DNA of 64,000 nucleotides from Polytrichum commune. Its lineage: Eukaryota > Streptophyta > Polytrichopsida > Polytrichales > Polytrichaceae. The stretch lies in contig OX485806.1 of assembly GCA_950295325.1 (NCBI GenBank), forward strand, positions 24,242,001 through 24,306,000, read 5' to 3'. Within the stretch, counting starts at the first letter, position 1. Every line of letters begins with the position of its first letter. The position numbers were made by a program, and so were the translations under genes. Shown piece after piece: positions 26,202 to 37,029 of the stretch. Under the pieces are notes generated by a model, which made no database searches, was not told the DNA's origin, and worked only from the letters and a program-made list of their open reading frames with translations.

Positions 26202-27602
26202 ATGGTCGAAATGGAAGAGAGGAGGAGGAAGCTAGTTGTGCTACTAGGATTGTACATATTTTTGTACATGCTTGTGAAGAATGTTGTAGGCATTCAAACA
26301 CTGATTTTGCAAGGAGAATGGGAAAAATTTGCAATTTTGAACGTGGTTTATAAAAGCATTGGACATAAAGAAAGGAACATATGGAGTCAAGAGAGGATGT
26401 TAGGTTTTGTGGACCGGTTGCTATTGGGTTCGTGGACGGAGAAAGAGTTTAGAAAGCGAACGCGAGTGACATATACGACATTTAGGTTCTTGTGTGAGAG
26501 GTTGGGTCCTTATTTGAAGAAAGAGGATACTCATTTTAGGGTTTCGGTGCCGGTGCAAGAGATGATAGCGATGTCATTGCATCGGTTGGGTAGTGGTGAT
26601 GGATTGCAAACAATAGGTGATTTGTGTGGAGTACATAAAATCACAATATCTATAATAGTGAGAGAATTTTGCAGAGCCGTAAGAAAACATTTTCAACCAA
26701 TTTTTGTGCAAACTCCAAGTGAATCACAGTTTAGGGTTTTAGCTTCAAAGTTCGAAAAGTTACACGGAATACCTTACATTATAGGTGCGATAGATGGATC
26801 ACATATTCCTGTTTTAGCTCCTATACTCGGGGGAGAAGATTATTACTGTAGGAAGTCATTTCATTCAGCGATTTTGCAGGGAATTGTTGGACATGATTGC
26901 ATGTTTTGGGATTATGAGTTTGAGTGGGCAGGGAGTCTTCACGATTGGGCAGTATTTCAAGTAACAAAAATTGGACGAGCTTGTATTGAGGGTAAATTCC
27001 AGCCATATAAGTTGATAGGAGATGCGGCATATCCGATACGACCTTGGATGTATTGTCCATGTAAGGGTGGAAAAACAACGCTATCCGGGAAAGAGGGAAA
27101 TTGAAATTTCATACAATCTTCGACGAAGATGTATGTAGAGAGGGCGTTTGGGATTTTGAAGGGCAGATGGATATTGATAATTAAACGATCTGAGGTACCT
27201 TTGAGGAATATGCCTGATATTGTAACAACTTGTACAGTATTGCACAATATATGCATTGTCAATAACGAAGGTATAGAAGAAGATTGGATTATTGAAGTAG
27301 AAAATAAATTATTTAGAAGAATTAGCGAGGGTGAAATAGGAGAAGGCAGTGAATTACGAGGAGAAAGAGCTGGAATTGCGGAAGTGCGAAGAAGGATATT
27401 AGCTAAGGAAGATATGCCAATTGCAGATGAAGAGAATGATGAAGAGGCAAATTTATTTTTATTGAGAGAAAATGAGAAGGCTAATGACCTTTTGCGGGAA
27501 GCTACAATGATGCACGAAACATTGGCAGAAAGTTTGTGGCAATACAAACTACGGCAGAAATCTAGTATTATGGAAACTGATAGTGATAGTGATATGGATT
27601 AA
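26202..27602 (+). pseudogene. Harbinger (HARBI1-like, DDE_4) transposase with one in-frame stop
   Basis: One frame runs from ATG 26202 to 27602 and is interrupted only by TGA at 27102-27104; 466 codons including both stops. Upstream are a hydrophobic start and a helix-turn-helix region (about residues 115-160: MIAMSLHRLGSGDGLQTIGDL). The DDE catalytic triad is visible as D in GAIDGSHIP (about residue 198), D in GDAAYPIRPWM (about 274) and E in YVERAFGILKGRW (about 313, after the stop). Because the stop separates the third acidic residue from the other two, neither fragment could be catalytically active alone. The flanking residues NFIQSSTKM are what intact relatives show just before the ERAFG block, so this is a simple nonsense change rather than a frameshift. 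The C-terminal tail is acidic and low in complexity. Confidence 0.9.
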
Positions 27603-28199
27603 ATCTAGAATTTAGCTATAAGAGCTGCAAAATTCTTATCCATATTCTTGAGGATAGCAGTAGATTCTTGGAATGAAGCAAGAAGTGCCCCTGAATTTCC
27701 TACAACCTGTTCTATAAGATTTTCAATATTCTCTTGTGTCTTCTTTTTCTTCTCTTGTGTTGGCGGTGCAGAAGTTGTTGTCTGAGACGGTGTAGGGGTA
27801 GAAGGAATATTATCTTTTGCCCAAGATTCTGTAGCACTAGCAGGAATTTCATTGTGAACACTGGCCCTACTACCATGCCATTGATCCATCTCTGTAAACC
27901 ACTTGCATTATTGTTTTCTATCACTGCCTGAAATTTCATTTGCTCTCTTGTCAGTTCTGTATTCACTTAAGATGGTTTTGTATTTCTTTTTGCACGATAA
28001 CCAGGAACGGTTGAAACCTTTGATTGCAGCGACCATTCGAATATGCAATTTGAGCCAAGAGTTGGTACCTACAGTAGCAACAAGAAAACACATTAAAAAC
28101 TCCAAATCAGAAGCTAAAAGATGTTGAAATTGATCCTGAAAAAAATAATTCAGCATAATTGAAATGTAGTATAAGGACATAAACGACGTCATTGGTATC

Positions 28200-28790
28200 G
28201 AAGTAGGGAGTGTAACGTAGTGGTAAGGATAGAGGTTTACCGTGCACCACAACCCGACTCGTTCGCGCGAACTGATGACGGTCTCTCCTCCGAGGGTCTC
28301 TCCCGTGACGACCCTCCCTTCCCCCTCCGCCACGTGCTACTGAGCCTTCCCGGACCTAGGCAATCCAGGGCTCTCCCCTCTCTGACATCTGTCACCCCCC
28401 CTGTCTTTTCCCGCCACCCGTTGGTACCCTTCAGGGCCCGGCCCGGCCCCCCTCTCCCCCGCTCTCTCGCTGACTTGGTTTTTTGAGTATTAGTTTGATC
28501 TTTTGGCCGCGCTGGACCCGGCCCCTCCGGGGCTTGGGCGCTGCCCCCCCCCCTTTCGGGGCTTGTAATTGTTACCTTCTTTTTAATTACCTCGGTGAGG
28601 TTTTCCTGGTAAGGATAGAGGTTTAGGGTAGAGGAGACGCGGGTTCCATCCCCGACCTTGGCAAACTTTTACTAAATACAGTAACAAAACTCGAAGTCCC
28701 CGCGGCAGCAGCCGCCCGACTACGGGGGGAGGGGGGGCATAGGGCCAAGGCCTCTACGGGCCCATCATACGGCCAACATCATATGTTTAC
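28200..28790 (+). mobile_element. tRNA-type SINE-like element nested in the Harbinger ORF2 intron
   Basis: This is a GC-rich island in an AT-rich element. If the 28240-28606 insertion and one copy of its duplication are removed, the left part reads GTAACGTAGTGGTAAGGATA and continues into GGGTAGAGGAGACGCGGGTT CCATCCC. This resembles a Pol III A box (TAGTGGTAAGG) and B box (GGTTCCATCCC) at the expected spacing. The body is C/G-rich, with GCGGCAGCAGCCGCCCGAC further on. Its outer boundaries and own target duplication are not clear, so the limits given are approximate. Confidence 0.55.
28240..28606 (+). mobile_element. Retro-insertion (367 bp) with 19-bp target duplication inside the SINE-like element
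   Basis: The 19-bp sequence TGGTAAGGATAGAGGTTTA occurs exactly at 28221-28239 and again at 28607-28625, flanking a 367-bp segment that splits the tRNA-like head. Long exact target duplications are typical of L1-type target-primed insertion of SINEs or LINE ends. The insert starts CCGTGCACCACAACCCGACT and ends near TTTTTAATTACCTCGGTGAG GTTTTCC. It is very C-rich internally. Confidence 0.7.
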
Positions 28791-29764
28791 CTTTTACCTT
28801 TTACCACATTTACCTTTTACCAAAAATCAAATTACAAAAAAAATTGAAAAACATATTACCTTGTTTGTTTGCTGTTTTTGTGAATTCTTCCTCCATCTCC
28901 CCGCGAATTGCTATCAGGTGATGCACTTCAAAATCCTTCCATTTGATTCTGCTCATTTCTTCTTCTTCTTCTTCTTCTTCTTCTTCCGATTCGCCAATTT
29001 CGATTGTATTCTTCTTCTCGCCTTTCTTCATCTTCTTTGCTGATTCTTTTGTAACACACCCCCTCTTTCTTCCTGCTAGTTGGCTCTTTGCTGCTCCCTC
29101 GGTTTCCTCTTTTTCTTCAAACATTTCTTCTCTAACATGATGACTATCTAACTGTCCTCCTTGTCTGTAATTTGTCATGTTCAGAAGTGAAGGAGGATGA
29201 AATACACTAAAAGTGTTGGGGAGCACATTTGGACCTTGCAACATTCGTGAAATCGAATTTTGATTCTATCTGAAATTTTGATTTGACACTCGTTGCATCC
29301 ACTCTGAATTTTGTGACCACTCTCCTTGTGACTCTCTACGTGCTTCCTCATCAACAAAGTATCCTTCCATTTCTGCGGAAAAAAAATTCTGCGAAAAAAA
29401 ATCTATCACTCTATCACTATGTTGCAAGAAAGAGAAATGACAAATCCTTCATATAACGGCCTTTTCATTGTGCCCTGAAATTAAACCATTAATCCGTTTT
29501 AACAGTAACCTGCAGCGGACAATAAAAAATTATTAAATTTTTTATTTTGGCATTTTTCTGCCATGGGCCCCTGACTGTTTTTCCAGGACCACCTCTTTTG
29601 CCCCTCCCAACGGAAAACCCGTTGGACCATGGCAGTGGATATAGTAGGCTTAAAATACAAAATTTGTGGACCTCAACCTCCGTGGTCACTCTGCCATTTT
29701 TTCCTTGGTGTAAACCCAAGTCGTCCCGGGACGACTTCAACGTCCAATCACATCGCTTAGACGG

Positions 29765-29803
29765 CCGTGGGACGACTTCATGGTCCATAGTGTAAACCGC
29801 CCC
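29765..29803 (-). repeat. Right terminal inverted repeat of the Harbinger element
   Basis: This is the inverted partner of 25878-25916 and is followed directly by the TTA target duplication at 29804-29806. Confidence 0.92.
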
Positions 29804-29806
29804 TTA

Positions 29807-30934
29807 GCTAAGCCTAAAAGTTGGTTCTAAAAACACAGCCTTCACACCATCGACGCTATCTAGTCGCGAGACTAGCTGGCAAATGATGTGGCATGGTTTA
29901 AAAGTGGAGGTTTTAAGCCTCATGCACCGACCCTCCCATCGGTACCAAGACACGAGGCAAGAATGTAGGACCTTCAAAAGTGTCGCGCCTCCCACCCTTG
30001 TGATTGGTTGCTTTTAGTCTTAGCTATAAGGGCACGAGGAGCTGCATTAACAAAAACTGATGGTAAGATAGATGAGTAGTAAGGCATTTGGGGATGGGAC
30101 AAAAACTACCCAACATTCATTGCTTGGTGATAAAACAATAGACACGTGTAAAGACTACTTAACTAAAACCTACTCGAAAATCTCCGGAGCAAATTCTTGT
30201 AGGTGCATTGGGATAACTGGATGCCTATGCCATAACCAAGAGAGCTTTACCCAGTTTTTAGGAAAGACTTTGGTTATTTGGTAAAGTCAGGTGGGAAGGG
30301 GGCATTAACCAAGGTAAAAGGGATCTGGTCCAATACTAAAATATGGGGATCAAGTTTTTACAAGACCAGAGCTCTATGGGGATCAAGTTTTTACTAGACC
30401 CCCTTTACCTTGGTAATAGTGGTGGGGGGCCAGCTCAATGAGGTGGGTGTCTAGCTTTGGCCCTTTAATGAGCCCAACCAAATAAACAGTAGAAGAGTAA
30501 GGGGCCTTTTTCCCTGGTCATCTCAAATCACGCGAACCTGGCCCCCCATGACGAGGCTGGCGATGGCGATGGCGATGGCTGCCATGACGGACACTGCTAC
30601 GACTCCCCTGTCTGCACCGCTCTTCTAAATTGCTCCGAATCGCCGAATCTTCTCTTCATCCATTTCGCTCTTCGCGCCAAGGCAAGGCAAGGCAAGGAAA
30701 ATCAAGGCGTTGCATCAGAGCGGTCCACCAGGGCTCTCTCGGAGACTCTTGTTTCCGGGGGGAGCCTACTGAGTTTGCGAGCTTCCTCCCTCCATTTTTA
30801 GGGTTTCTTGGGTGCTTCCTTGTGCTTCCGTCACTAGGGCCCCCCATTTGGGACTGGAAATTCGGTAGGAACCAGGCTGGGTTTGCAAATTAGGGTTTTC
30901 AAATTGCGGTTGTTCGTTCGTTCGTTCGATAGCG
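29807..30934. other. Spacer and leader upstream of the DUF1664 gene
   Basis: No long reading frame is present. At 30308-30412 an inverted repeat (CCAAGGTAAAAGG against CCTTTACCTTGG, arms about 20 nt) forms a potential hairpin, and two near-identical direct repeats of TATGGGGATCAAGTTTTTAC lie between the arms. A 26-codon ORF at 30548-30628 sits in the probable 5' leader. A short GGCAA direct repeat occurs near 30680. Confidence 0.5.
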
Positions 30935-33288
30935 ATGGCGATGCAGGCGAGTCTTGGAGCCACCAAGTTTGTGGTGCTGTTCGGGGCGGGGCTAGTGGGA
31001 TCCGTGTTGGTCAGGAACAGCCGCGTCACGGAATTCTTCACCGATCTTTCCAAGGTGAGGAGGAATTCATTTCGATGAGTTTCGAACAAGGTGTTGTGTG
31101 CCGTGGTTGTGACATGAGGTTTTGAATCAATAGGATGACCACTTCTGGGATGTGAGGTAGAACAACGCAAGCCGGAAATCGGATTCGCGATTGAAGCGGA
31201 AAGTATTGGAAAAGCGGTGATGATGATGATGATGATGATGTCTCAGGTGTTGAGGTGAATTTCTTTTTCAGGCGGATAAGTCGCTGGGTTTTAGAGGTAC
31301 ACATGTTTGTTTGGAATTTCACATCTGTATCATCTATCGACCGCGCCTCTTACACCGTTCAAGAAGCAGGGTTGTACTATGCTGGTCTAATATAAACAAA
31401 CACTGGCAAGGAAAAAAAAAATTCATGTCTCATCACTTTGCAGCAATGAAGAGCTACTCTTTTTTTTCTTTCTTTTTGGTGAAGAGCCTTGAGGAATACC
31501 CATGTCAAAGAAGTACTTTTTTCAGGTTCTTGGATGGGTTTGCTCAGAGATTCTGTCAAAGGAGTTATTTGCCACTCAGGCAAATAAAGGGGATAGCGGA
31601 GAGTTCGAGCATTTGTTGTTAATTTGTTTAGAGAGTTAACTATCTAATGCCTGAAAATGATGTAGAGAGAGATGGATAAAAGGTGAAGGAGATATGTATA
31701 TCTGTGGAGCTTGACCAAGAGTATTGATGGACTTGGTACAATCCAAGTGTGCAATGACAAGTCTTTAAAATTGAATAACGTGGTTATCGCACTGATGGAT
31801 ATTCCCTGCACCAGTGCACATCCATTGTGGCTTGACAAATGAACTACATGCTCATACTTAGGAATTCGGTGCATTTGACGTTGATATGGACTTGGTATCT
31901 TGGTAGTAGTTCTGGGATGGGCTCCAAAAGATGTAATAAGATGGGATGTGTGTGTTGAATAGCTCAATATGCAGAGAGGTAGGTAATGTGAGTAGAGAGG
32001 TCACGAAAGATTCTGAAGGAGTTCATTTGTAGAATTTAGGGCTTCTCTGGTTATCTATGTACTTGACACAGCTTAGCATTGTTTTCTTTTCTCACAAGTG
32101 AGAAGAAGAGCATTTGTTACTTAAATATGAGCTAAGTGTCAGTGATAGTCCTACTTTTGTGTCTTTCAAAAACTCAAAAGATCTTAGCTTAAAGGAAGAA
32201 CTGCAGCTGCACTATCCATATATCATATGCAGTTCGATCTAATGTGCCGCATTCACATCAGTTTCACCACTTTTGATAGTATGAGCAGGATGTGTATGAC
32301 TTATGAGGAACACATATACATTTATATTTTGCAGGTGTTGTCAAAGCATTTGAAAGAGGAAGGAGGTAAAGGGGAGGGTGGGAGTGATTATGCTGCTGCT
32401 CTTACAGTCCAGGTCCAGCGATTATCACAGGAGTTGCGGCAACTAGCAGCTTCGTCAAGGACAGTGACGGTTGTGAACTCGGGTTCTGGCTCTGGTTCCA
32501 CCTCTTTTGTGTCATTAATTGTGCCGGCTGCTGTAGCTGGAGCTGCAGGATATGGATACTTGTGGTGGCGGGGCTTCTCGTTTGGGGATGTTATGTATGT
32601 GACGAGGAAAAGCATGACTAATGCCGTGGCAGGTGTGGGCAAGCAGTTAGAACATGTCTCGGCAGCCCTTTCATCCACAAAGAGGCACTTGAATCAAAGG
32701 CTTGATGGTGTGACTAGCAAATTGGATGACAGTGTGGTTATCACAGGGTTGATACAGAATCAGGTGGAGGAAGTGAAGAATGAAGTCGAGAGGAGTGTGT
32801 TTGAGATTGAGAGTGTGCAGCGGCAGATTGAGGGGTTGGAGGTCAAGATTGATGAGGTGCAAGGCAGCCAGATGTTTGCCAATCAAGGCATCACTCTTTT
32901 AATAAAGTGGGTGCAGGATTTGAACCTCATTTCCAACCAGCATCCAGAACTTGCACAGAGCTTCAATTCATGGTATTTGAATGCTGGAAGTAATCTGGAG
33001 CGGACATCTTCATCTCCAGCTTCTATTGCTTCCACAGGATTGAAAGAGTTGCAGTTTTTCTCACAGGCGTTGGAATCTAGAGGCTCTTCAGGGGTGGCCA
33101 ACACAACTGCAGACATAACACCTGTGAAAAGTTTTGGGGAGTCTAAACCTGGATTGGGTTTGGCAGGTAACAGCACCCCTAATCTGGGCGTGTCAAGGAC
33201 GTTTTCTACGTCCATGATTTCGAGGCTTTCTTTCAACAAATTCCAGGCAGGTTTAGGTGGCCTGGCTGGAAGTCGAGGGTTGAGCTAA
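30935..33288 (+). CDS. DUF1664 family membrane/coiled-coil protein, two exons
   Basis: Exons are 30935-31054 and 32335-33288, phase 0, GT-AG, giving 357 residues. Exon 1 encodes MAMQASLGATKFVVLFGAGL, the short hydrophobic N-terminus typical of plant DUF1664 proteins, and the join LSK|VLSKHL keeps the expected spacing to the VQRLSQELRQL heptads. A second hydrophobic stretch (about residues 98-118, VSLIVPAAVAGAAGYGYLWW) is a likely transmembrane helix. Residues about 125-210 form a coiled coil. The tail is Ser/Gly-rich. The biochemical role of the family is not established; an organelle or endomembrane location is suggested only by the hydrophobic segments. The open frame of exon 2 extends upstream to 32227, but that part is intron and lacks family similarity. 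Confidence 0.88.
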
Positions 33289-34895
33289 ATTTCTGTCCAA
33301 ATCCAAGTTTGAGGGTAAAAATGGCAACCTTTAGGGCACATCATACTTTTATCTAGATTTTTGCACCAAGGAACATACATTACATTCTTTTTCCTGTTAT
33401 CAGCACAGTAATAAGTATCATATGTTAGCCAGGAGGTAGACATGTGTTCTTCACGGGCCTAAGGCCCTTTTCTGGCCACTACAGTCACAGGAGGTTTTTC
33501 CGGGCAGATTTCAGTAGTGAAGATTACAAATTTGAGAAGAGTCTACTTCAGCTTAGTATTGACATATAGTAAGTGGCCAAAAAACTAAAGAGTAGTGTTC
33601 GCCACTGTCTGTTTCATCAAAAATATCAGTAAAAGGCCCATGACCATGTGCTGTTGGTTAGAGATACACTGCACACCAAGTCCCTTCGCACATTTTTTGA
33701 AGCCAGTGGATAGAGGTCTGTATATTGGTTGGCATTCAGAGTTCATTTTGTTAAATTTTTCGTTACATTGCATAGGAGAAGCTATTGGATTGCTTTCAAT
33801 GTTTTAGAGAAGAGTTAAGTTCTCCTGTCTATAGGTTCGTTTTAGCACCTCGTTGTGGGTCCTGTATTGTTTGTTGGTGGTGTTGCTAGCACGAAGCACA
33901 CCCTCCATTTTTCTGTTGATGATTGTGGTCTTCAATTTGTTGTTTTCATGCAGTCCACTAAATGTCAGGTGTTCTACCCTAGTATCTTTCTGATGGTCAC
34001 TGTGATACTTTGTTTGTTGTTTACGCATACTCTTTAGGTTCATTCATTGTTGTGTTGTGCAAGTTGAATTGGAATGAGGACAACCTTGTCATATCAAGGT
34101 GCGCAACATATAAAGGACACTGGCTTTGATATGGACAGAATTCTGAAACTTCGTGAGTCACATTGTTTACCTTGTCTAGATTTCATTTGTGTTAGAACCA
34201 AGGTCACACACCGTAGCCTTTATACATATGAGAGTATTGCTTTGCACTGTGAGGGCTGTGAAGGTGGTGGACAAGGTTGAGAATCCCTTACATTGTAATC
34301 AGATTGCATGCAATGTAAGTAAGGTGAATGGGTACTCCTGCCTTATGTTCAGTGCTTCATAAAGCAGTGGATTGTTGTACTGCAACTAAGTTAGCCAGCT
34401 ACAAATGCATTTCATGTTTCTCTGTCACCTCAGGAACACAGATACATCTGCTGAGCAGATCATGGTGTTTGCGAAGTTAGAAGTCACAGTCTTGCCATAG
34501 GTATGCTAGTGAAATATGAATGAAGGAGGTTTTATGAATACAAAACATACAGAAGGGCCACCAACTCCAATGAGGAATAACTGTAGTTTTATGATAACTT
34601 GTGGAATAAGGCAGGTGTGCTTAATTTGGTTTGTGACCTATTATGGACACATTAAATTATAGGTATAATGAACACAAAGCACTTTATGCTACATGGTTTT
34701 CAACCAAATACAAGTCATTGTGAAGCCCACATTGAACAAGAATGATTAAGAGGCTTCTAGCCAGTGAGAAGGCTTCCCCGCTTAAGAGGCTCCTTGTCAA
34801 TGAGAAGGTTTCTCTGCTCTCAATCTTTAAACTCTCATTGGGTATACCATATTGAATTGGTAATATTAATTTTATTTTTTATTTTTTGTTTTTTT
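33289..34895. other. 3' flank of DUF1664 and gene-free stretch
   Basis: The first few hundred bases probably include the 3' UTR. No exon-like frame or recognisable protein is seen in the remainder. Confidence 0.45.
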
Positions 34896-35172
34896 GTTTT
34901 TATACCACCATGTATACATGGTGAGAAGGAATCATTGCATACAAGAGCATACCTCTCATTCATCCAACATAAAAGCCGCAAAGTATGAGGTATACCGGAG
35001 GATACTTTAAAAAAGTTAACTTGACATCAGAATTAGCTTCAAAGATCCAAATTAATGTAGTTGAAGTCATTTGAGACGAACAACGACAAACTTATCATGG
35101 TTTAAGTTTTAATGCCGGATGGATGAGAGGTATGCTTGTATGCGACAAGTTCCTCTTGGTGGTGTATATAAT
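34896..35172. mobile_element. Fold-back (MITE-like) element
   Basis: The left arm reads ATACCACCATGTATACATGG and later GCATACAAGAGCATACCTCT CAT. The right arm, reverse-complemented, reads TATATACACCACCAAGAGGA and then GCATACAAGCATACCTCTCA. The two arms span most of the roughly 277-bp segment, so it could fold into one long hairpin. No coding capacity is present. Confidence 0.55.
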
Positions 35173-35959
35173 GATGATTTTACATTTTTTTCTTCTGATA
35201 TTGGTAAATAATGGATATTTGAAGATGCTTTTGTTTTGAGATCGGTCAAGTCTATATACAGTATAATCCAAGAACCTTCAGACTTAGGTCAAATTATCCT
35301 AATATCATATGATACTAAGATAGTAGATATTGACCGAAACAATGACTTAGGTAAAGAAGATTCTCTTATCTTGTAATACTCACCAGTACAAGTACCAATA
35401 TATGATTGGTAGGAATTACAAATTTGATATTGGACTAGGTGGGTGTTTCCATTACTTACTATATTTGACCAGTGTTTTGTTGTTAGGTCTCATGTGTAGA
35501 TCTCAGCCGACCTTGGGGCCCATGATTCGTTAACTTTGAAAGAGAGGTATTAGAGGCTTGAAAGAATGCTCCTAAGGGCCACTTCACACACAAGCCAAGA
35601 GCCGTGACCATGAAGTTGTGAGAGCCCAAACAAAGTGTACAAAGGCCGTCCCAACACACCTTCATAATCATGTATTGTGGTCGTGGATCCTCAAGTGTAG
35701 TGTGAAGCCATATGCGACCGGGCCCTCAACCAAATGCTATTTCAATGAATTTATATTCATGCGGGTCCTCACACATGGTAAAATTGACTAAACCAATGGT
35801 TGTGAGTGTTCGGAGTGCCATGGTCTCCCGGTTTTGTGTTAGGCCTACCTCCAAGAGGTGGTTTTTGAAAATAATCCAAGTGACCATGAAACATGATCCA
35901 TTCGATGCCATGTAGGAATCCATTTAGACTTTACATCCATCTTGCATTCACATACAATA

Positions 35960-36895
35960 ACCTCCCGCTTACGTATGCACCCATTTAGGTACGCATCCCG
36001 ATTAAGCGTGCAATTTTTTTGACAAAAATTAGTGTTTATACTTTATTGCACTACAACAAAACACGTCTTTTACAACTGGGTTTTTTAACTCCTACGAGTG
36101 AGAAAATCCAGACTTTACTGACGTAAAAAACGACCAGTCGCTTCGGACAAGCAGTAAAGTCTGGTCATAGTCATGTCGGACAAGACGTTCCCAATGGACA
36201 CGTTCCCAATGGCAGTGAAGTTTGGGGTGCTCCGCGTGCTTCACTTCATAAAGTCATGTCCTACTTCACTATGCCTCGTCAATATAAGCAACATAATACA
36301 TGTCACCATATAACTCCCTCTAGTAATCTCGGACAAGTCATGTAGGTGTGTACTAACTTTTGCACTTCATTGTTTGAACATGTCATGTAGAGTCATTTGC
36401 CGCAAATGCATGAATTTTTTGTGCTTGACATTAAATGTCAGTTTGTTAATGTGTCGCTGAAATGTCTCAAACGATCATCGGAGTTCATCATACATATGTC
36501 CAACTTCCTTTTGATAATCGGAGCAAAGCAATTGGTTGTCGATGTCGAGGACAATGATGTGTAGAGCATCAAAGCCTTTGAAGTTGGTAGCACTTTTAGA
36601 TTCAACAAGTGTCTCGATAGGTTAGATTCCGTTGCAGTATGTTCTCCCGATTGTCCCATACGTTTTGGATGGCGCCTTCACTGACTTCATACTCCCGCCC
36701 TAGCGCCTGCTTACTCGGCGCGTTCGACTTGCTCAACTTTGCAATGATTTCACATCGTTGGGCTTCGGTCAAACATGTTGCCTCAAGTTTCATCCGTTTC
36801 CCATAGCAATTCATCGAATCAAAGGGTCTAGAAAGCGATATAAGTAAAGTACGCAACAACGGCTCTGGTTCAAAGTGCATACTTAAGCGGGAGAT
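35960..36895 (-). mobile_element. Tigger/pogo-like element, copy 2, nested
   Basis: Terminal repeats ACCTCCCGCTTACGTATGCA and, reverse-complemented from the right, ATCTCCCGCTTAAGTATGCA are flanked by TA (35958-35959 and 36896-36897), as expected for Tc1/mariner-pogo elements. On the minus strand the internal frame encodes MNCYGKRMKLEATCLTEAQR followed by KQALGREYEVSEGAIQNVWD, a CENP-B/pogo-type helix-turn-helix. No DDE catalytic domain is present. It carries a further 320-bp insertion. Confidence 0.7.
36049..36368. mobile_element. Unclassified 320-bp insertion inside pogo-like copy 2
   Basis: Comparison with pogo-like copy 1, which lacks this segment, places it exactly between two copies of ATTG (36045-36048 and 36369-36372). 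It begins CACTACAACAAAACACGTC and contains an internal inverted repeat CCAGACTTTACTG...CAGTAAAGTCTGG (36110-36167). The start resembles CACTA termini, but the far end does not, so no superfamily is assigned. Confidence 0.6.
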
Positions 36896-37029
36896 TACCG
36901 TACTCCATTGGTCCCTGTAGTGTGAAGCGAACTTGGACCGGCTCCACCTTTTCCACCAATGAGAGTGCTTGAAGTGTAGTGGTCGCGGGCTCTCAGTCTC
37001 GTGTGTGAAGTGGGCCCTAAGGCACAGGA

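Larger units (their letters stand above)
27605..29370 (-). pseudogene. Harbinger accessory Myb/SANT-like protein (ORF2), broken by two in-frame stops
   Basis: The start is ATG at 29370 (MEGYFVDEEARRESQGEW). Exon 1 runs to about 28855 and carries a Lys/Glu-rich segment with a poly-Glu run from a TTC microsatellite, then DFEVHHLIAIRGEMEEEF. The second exon begins near 28068 with TNSWLKLHIRMVAAIKGFNR, then SWLSCKKKYKTILSEYRTDKR, a SANT/Myb-like DNA-binding region found in Harbinger ORF2 and related host proteins, and ends with a helical tail (ENIENLIEQVVGNSGALLASF). In-frame TAG (29266-29268) and TAA (27908-27910) interrupt it without a frameshift. ORF2 proteins normally assist nuclear import and binding of the transposase to the element ends. 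The intron hosts the nested elements at 28200-28790. Confidence 0.8.
25878..29803. mobile_element. PIF/Harbinger DNA transposon, complete ends, genes broken
   Basis: The element is 3926 bp. The left terminal repeat begins GGGGCGGTTTACACCATAGA and the right, reverse-complemented, begins GGGGCGGTTTACACTATGGA. The match extends over about 39 bp with three mismatches. It is flanked on both sides by TTA (25875-25877 and 29804-29806), the target duplication expected for PIF/Harbinger. Inside are the two genes this superfamily carries in convergent orientation: a DDE transposase on the plus strand and a Myb/SANT-like protein on the minus strand, whose reading frames are two bases apart. The intron of the second gene hosts a SINE-like element with its own insertion. 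Confidence 0.92.
35576..37017. mobile_element. Tourist-like (PIF/Harbinger-type) element carrying nested insertions
   Basis: The left end GGGCCACTTCACACACAAG and the right end, reverse-complemented, GGGCCCACTTCACACACGAG are inverted repeats, flanked by TAA on both sides (35573-35575 and 37018-37020). Without the pogo-like insertion at 35960-36895 the element is about 500 bp and non-coding. A relative lies in NFU intron 3 at 56002-56262. Confidence 0.65.

Noticed and set aside
27605-29370. Independent host Myb-like gene
   Set aside because: It lies wholly between the Harbinger ends, converges on the transposase and has the ORF2 layout, so it belongs to the element.
32227-32334. Upstream extension of the DUF1664 exon 2 frame
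   Set aside because: A good acceptor at 32334 and the family N-terminus in exon 1 (30935-31054) make this intron sequence.
36049-36368. CACTA transposon, from the CACTACAACAAAA start
   Set aside because: The other end lacks the inverted TAGTG terminus and the flanking duplication is ATTG, not a clear 3-bp one, so it is left unclassified.
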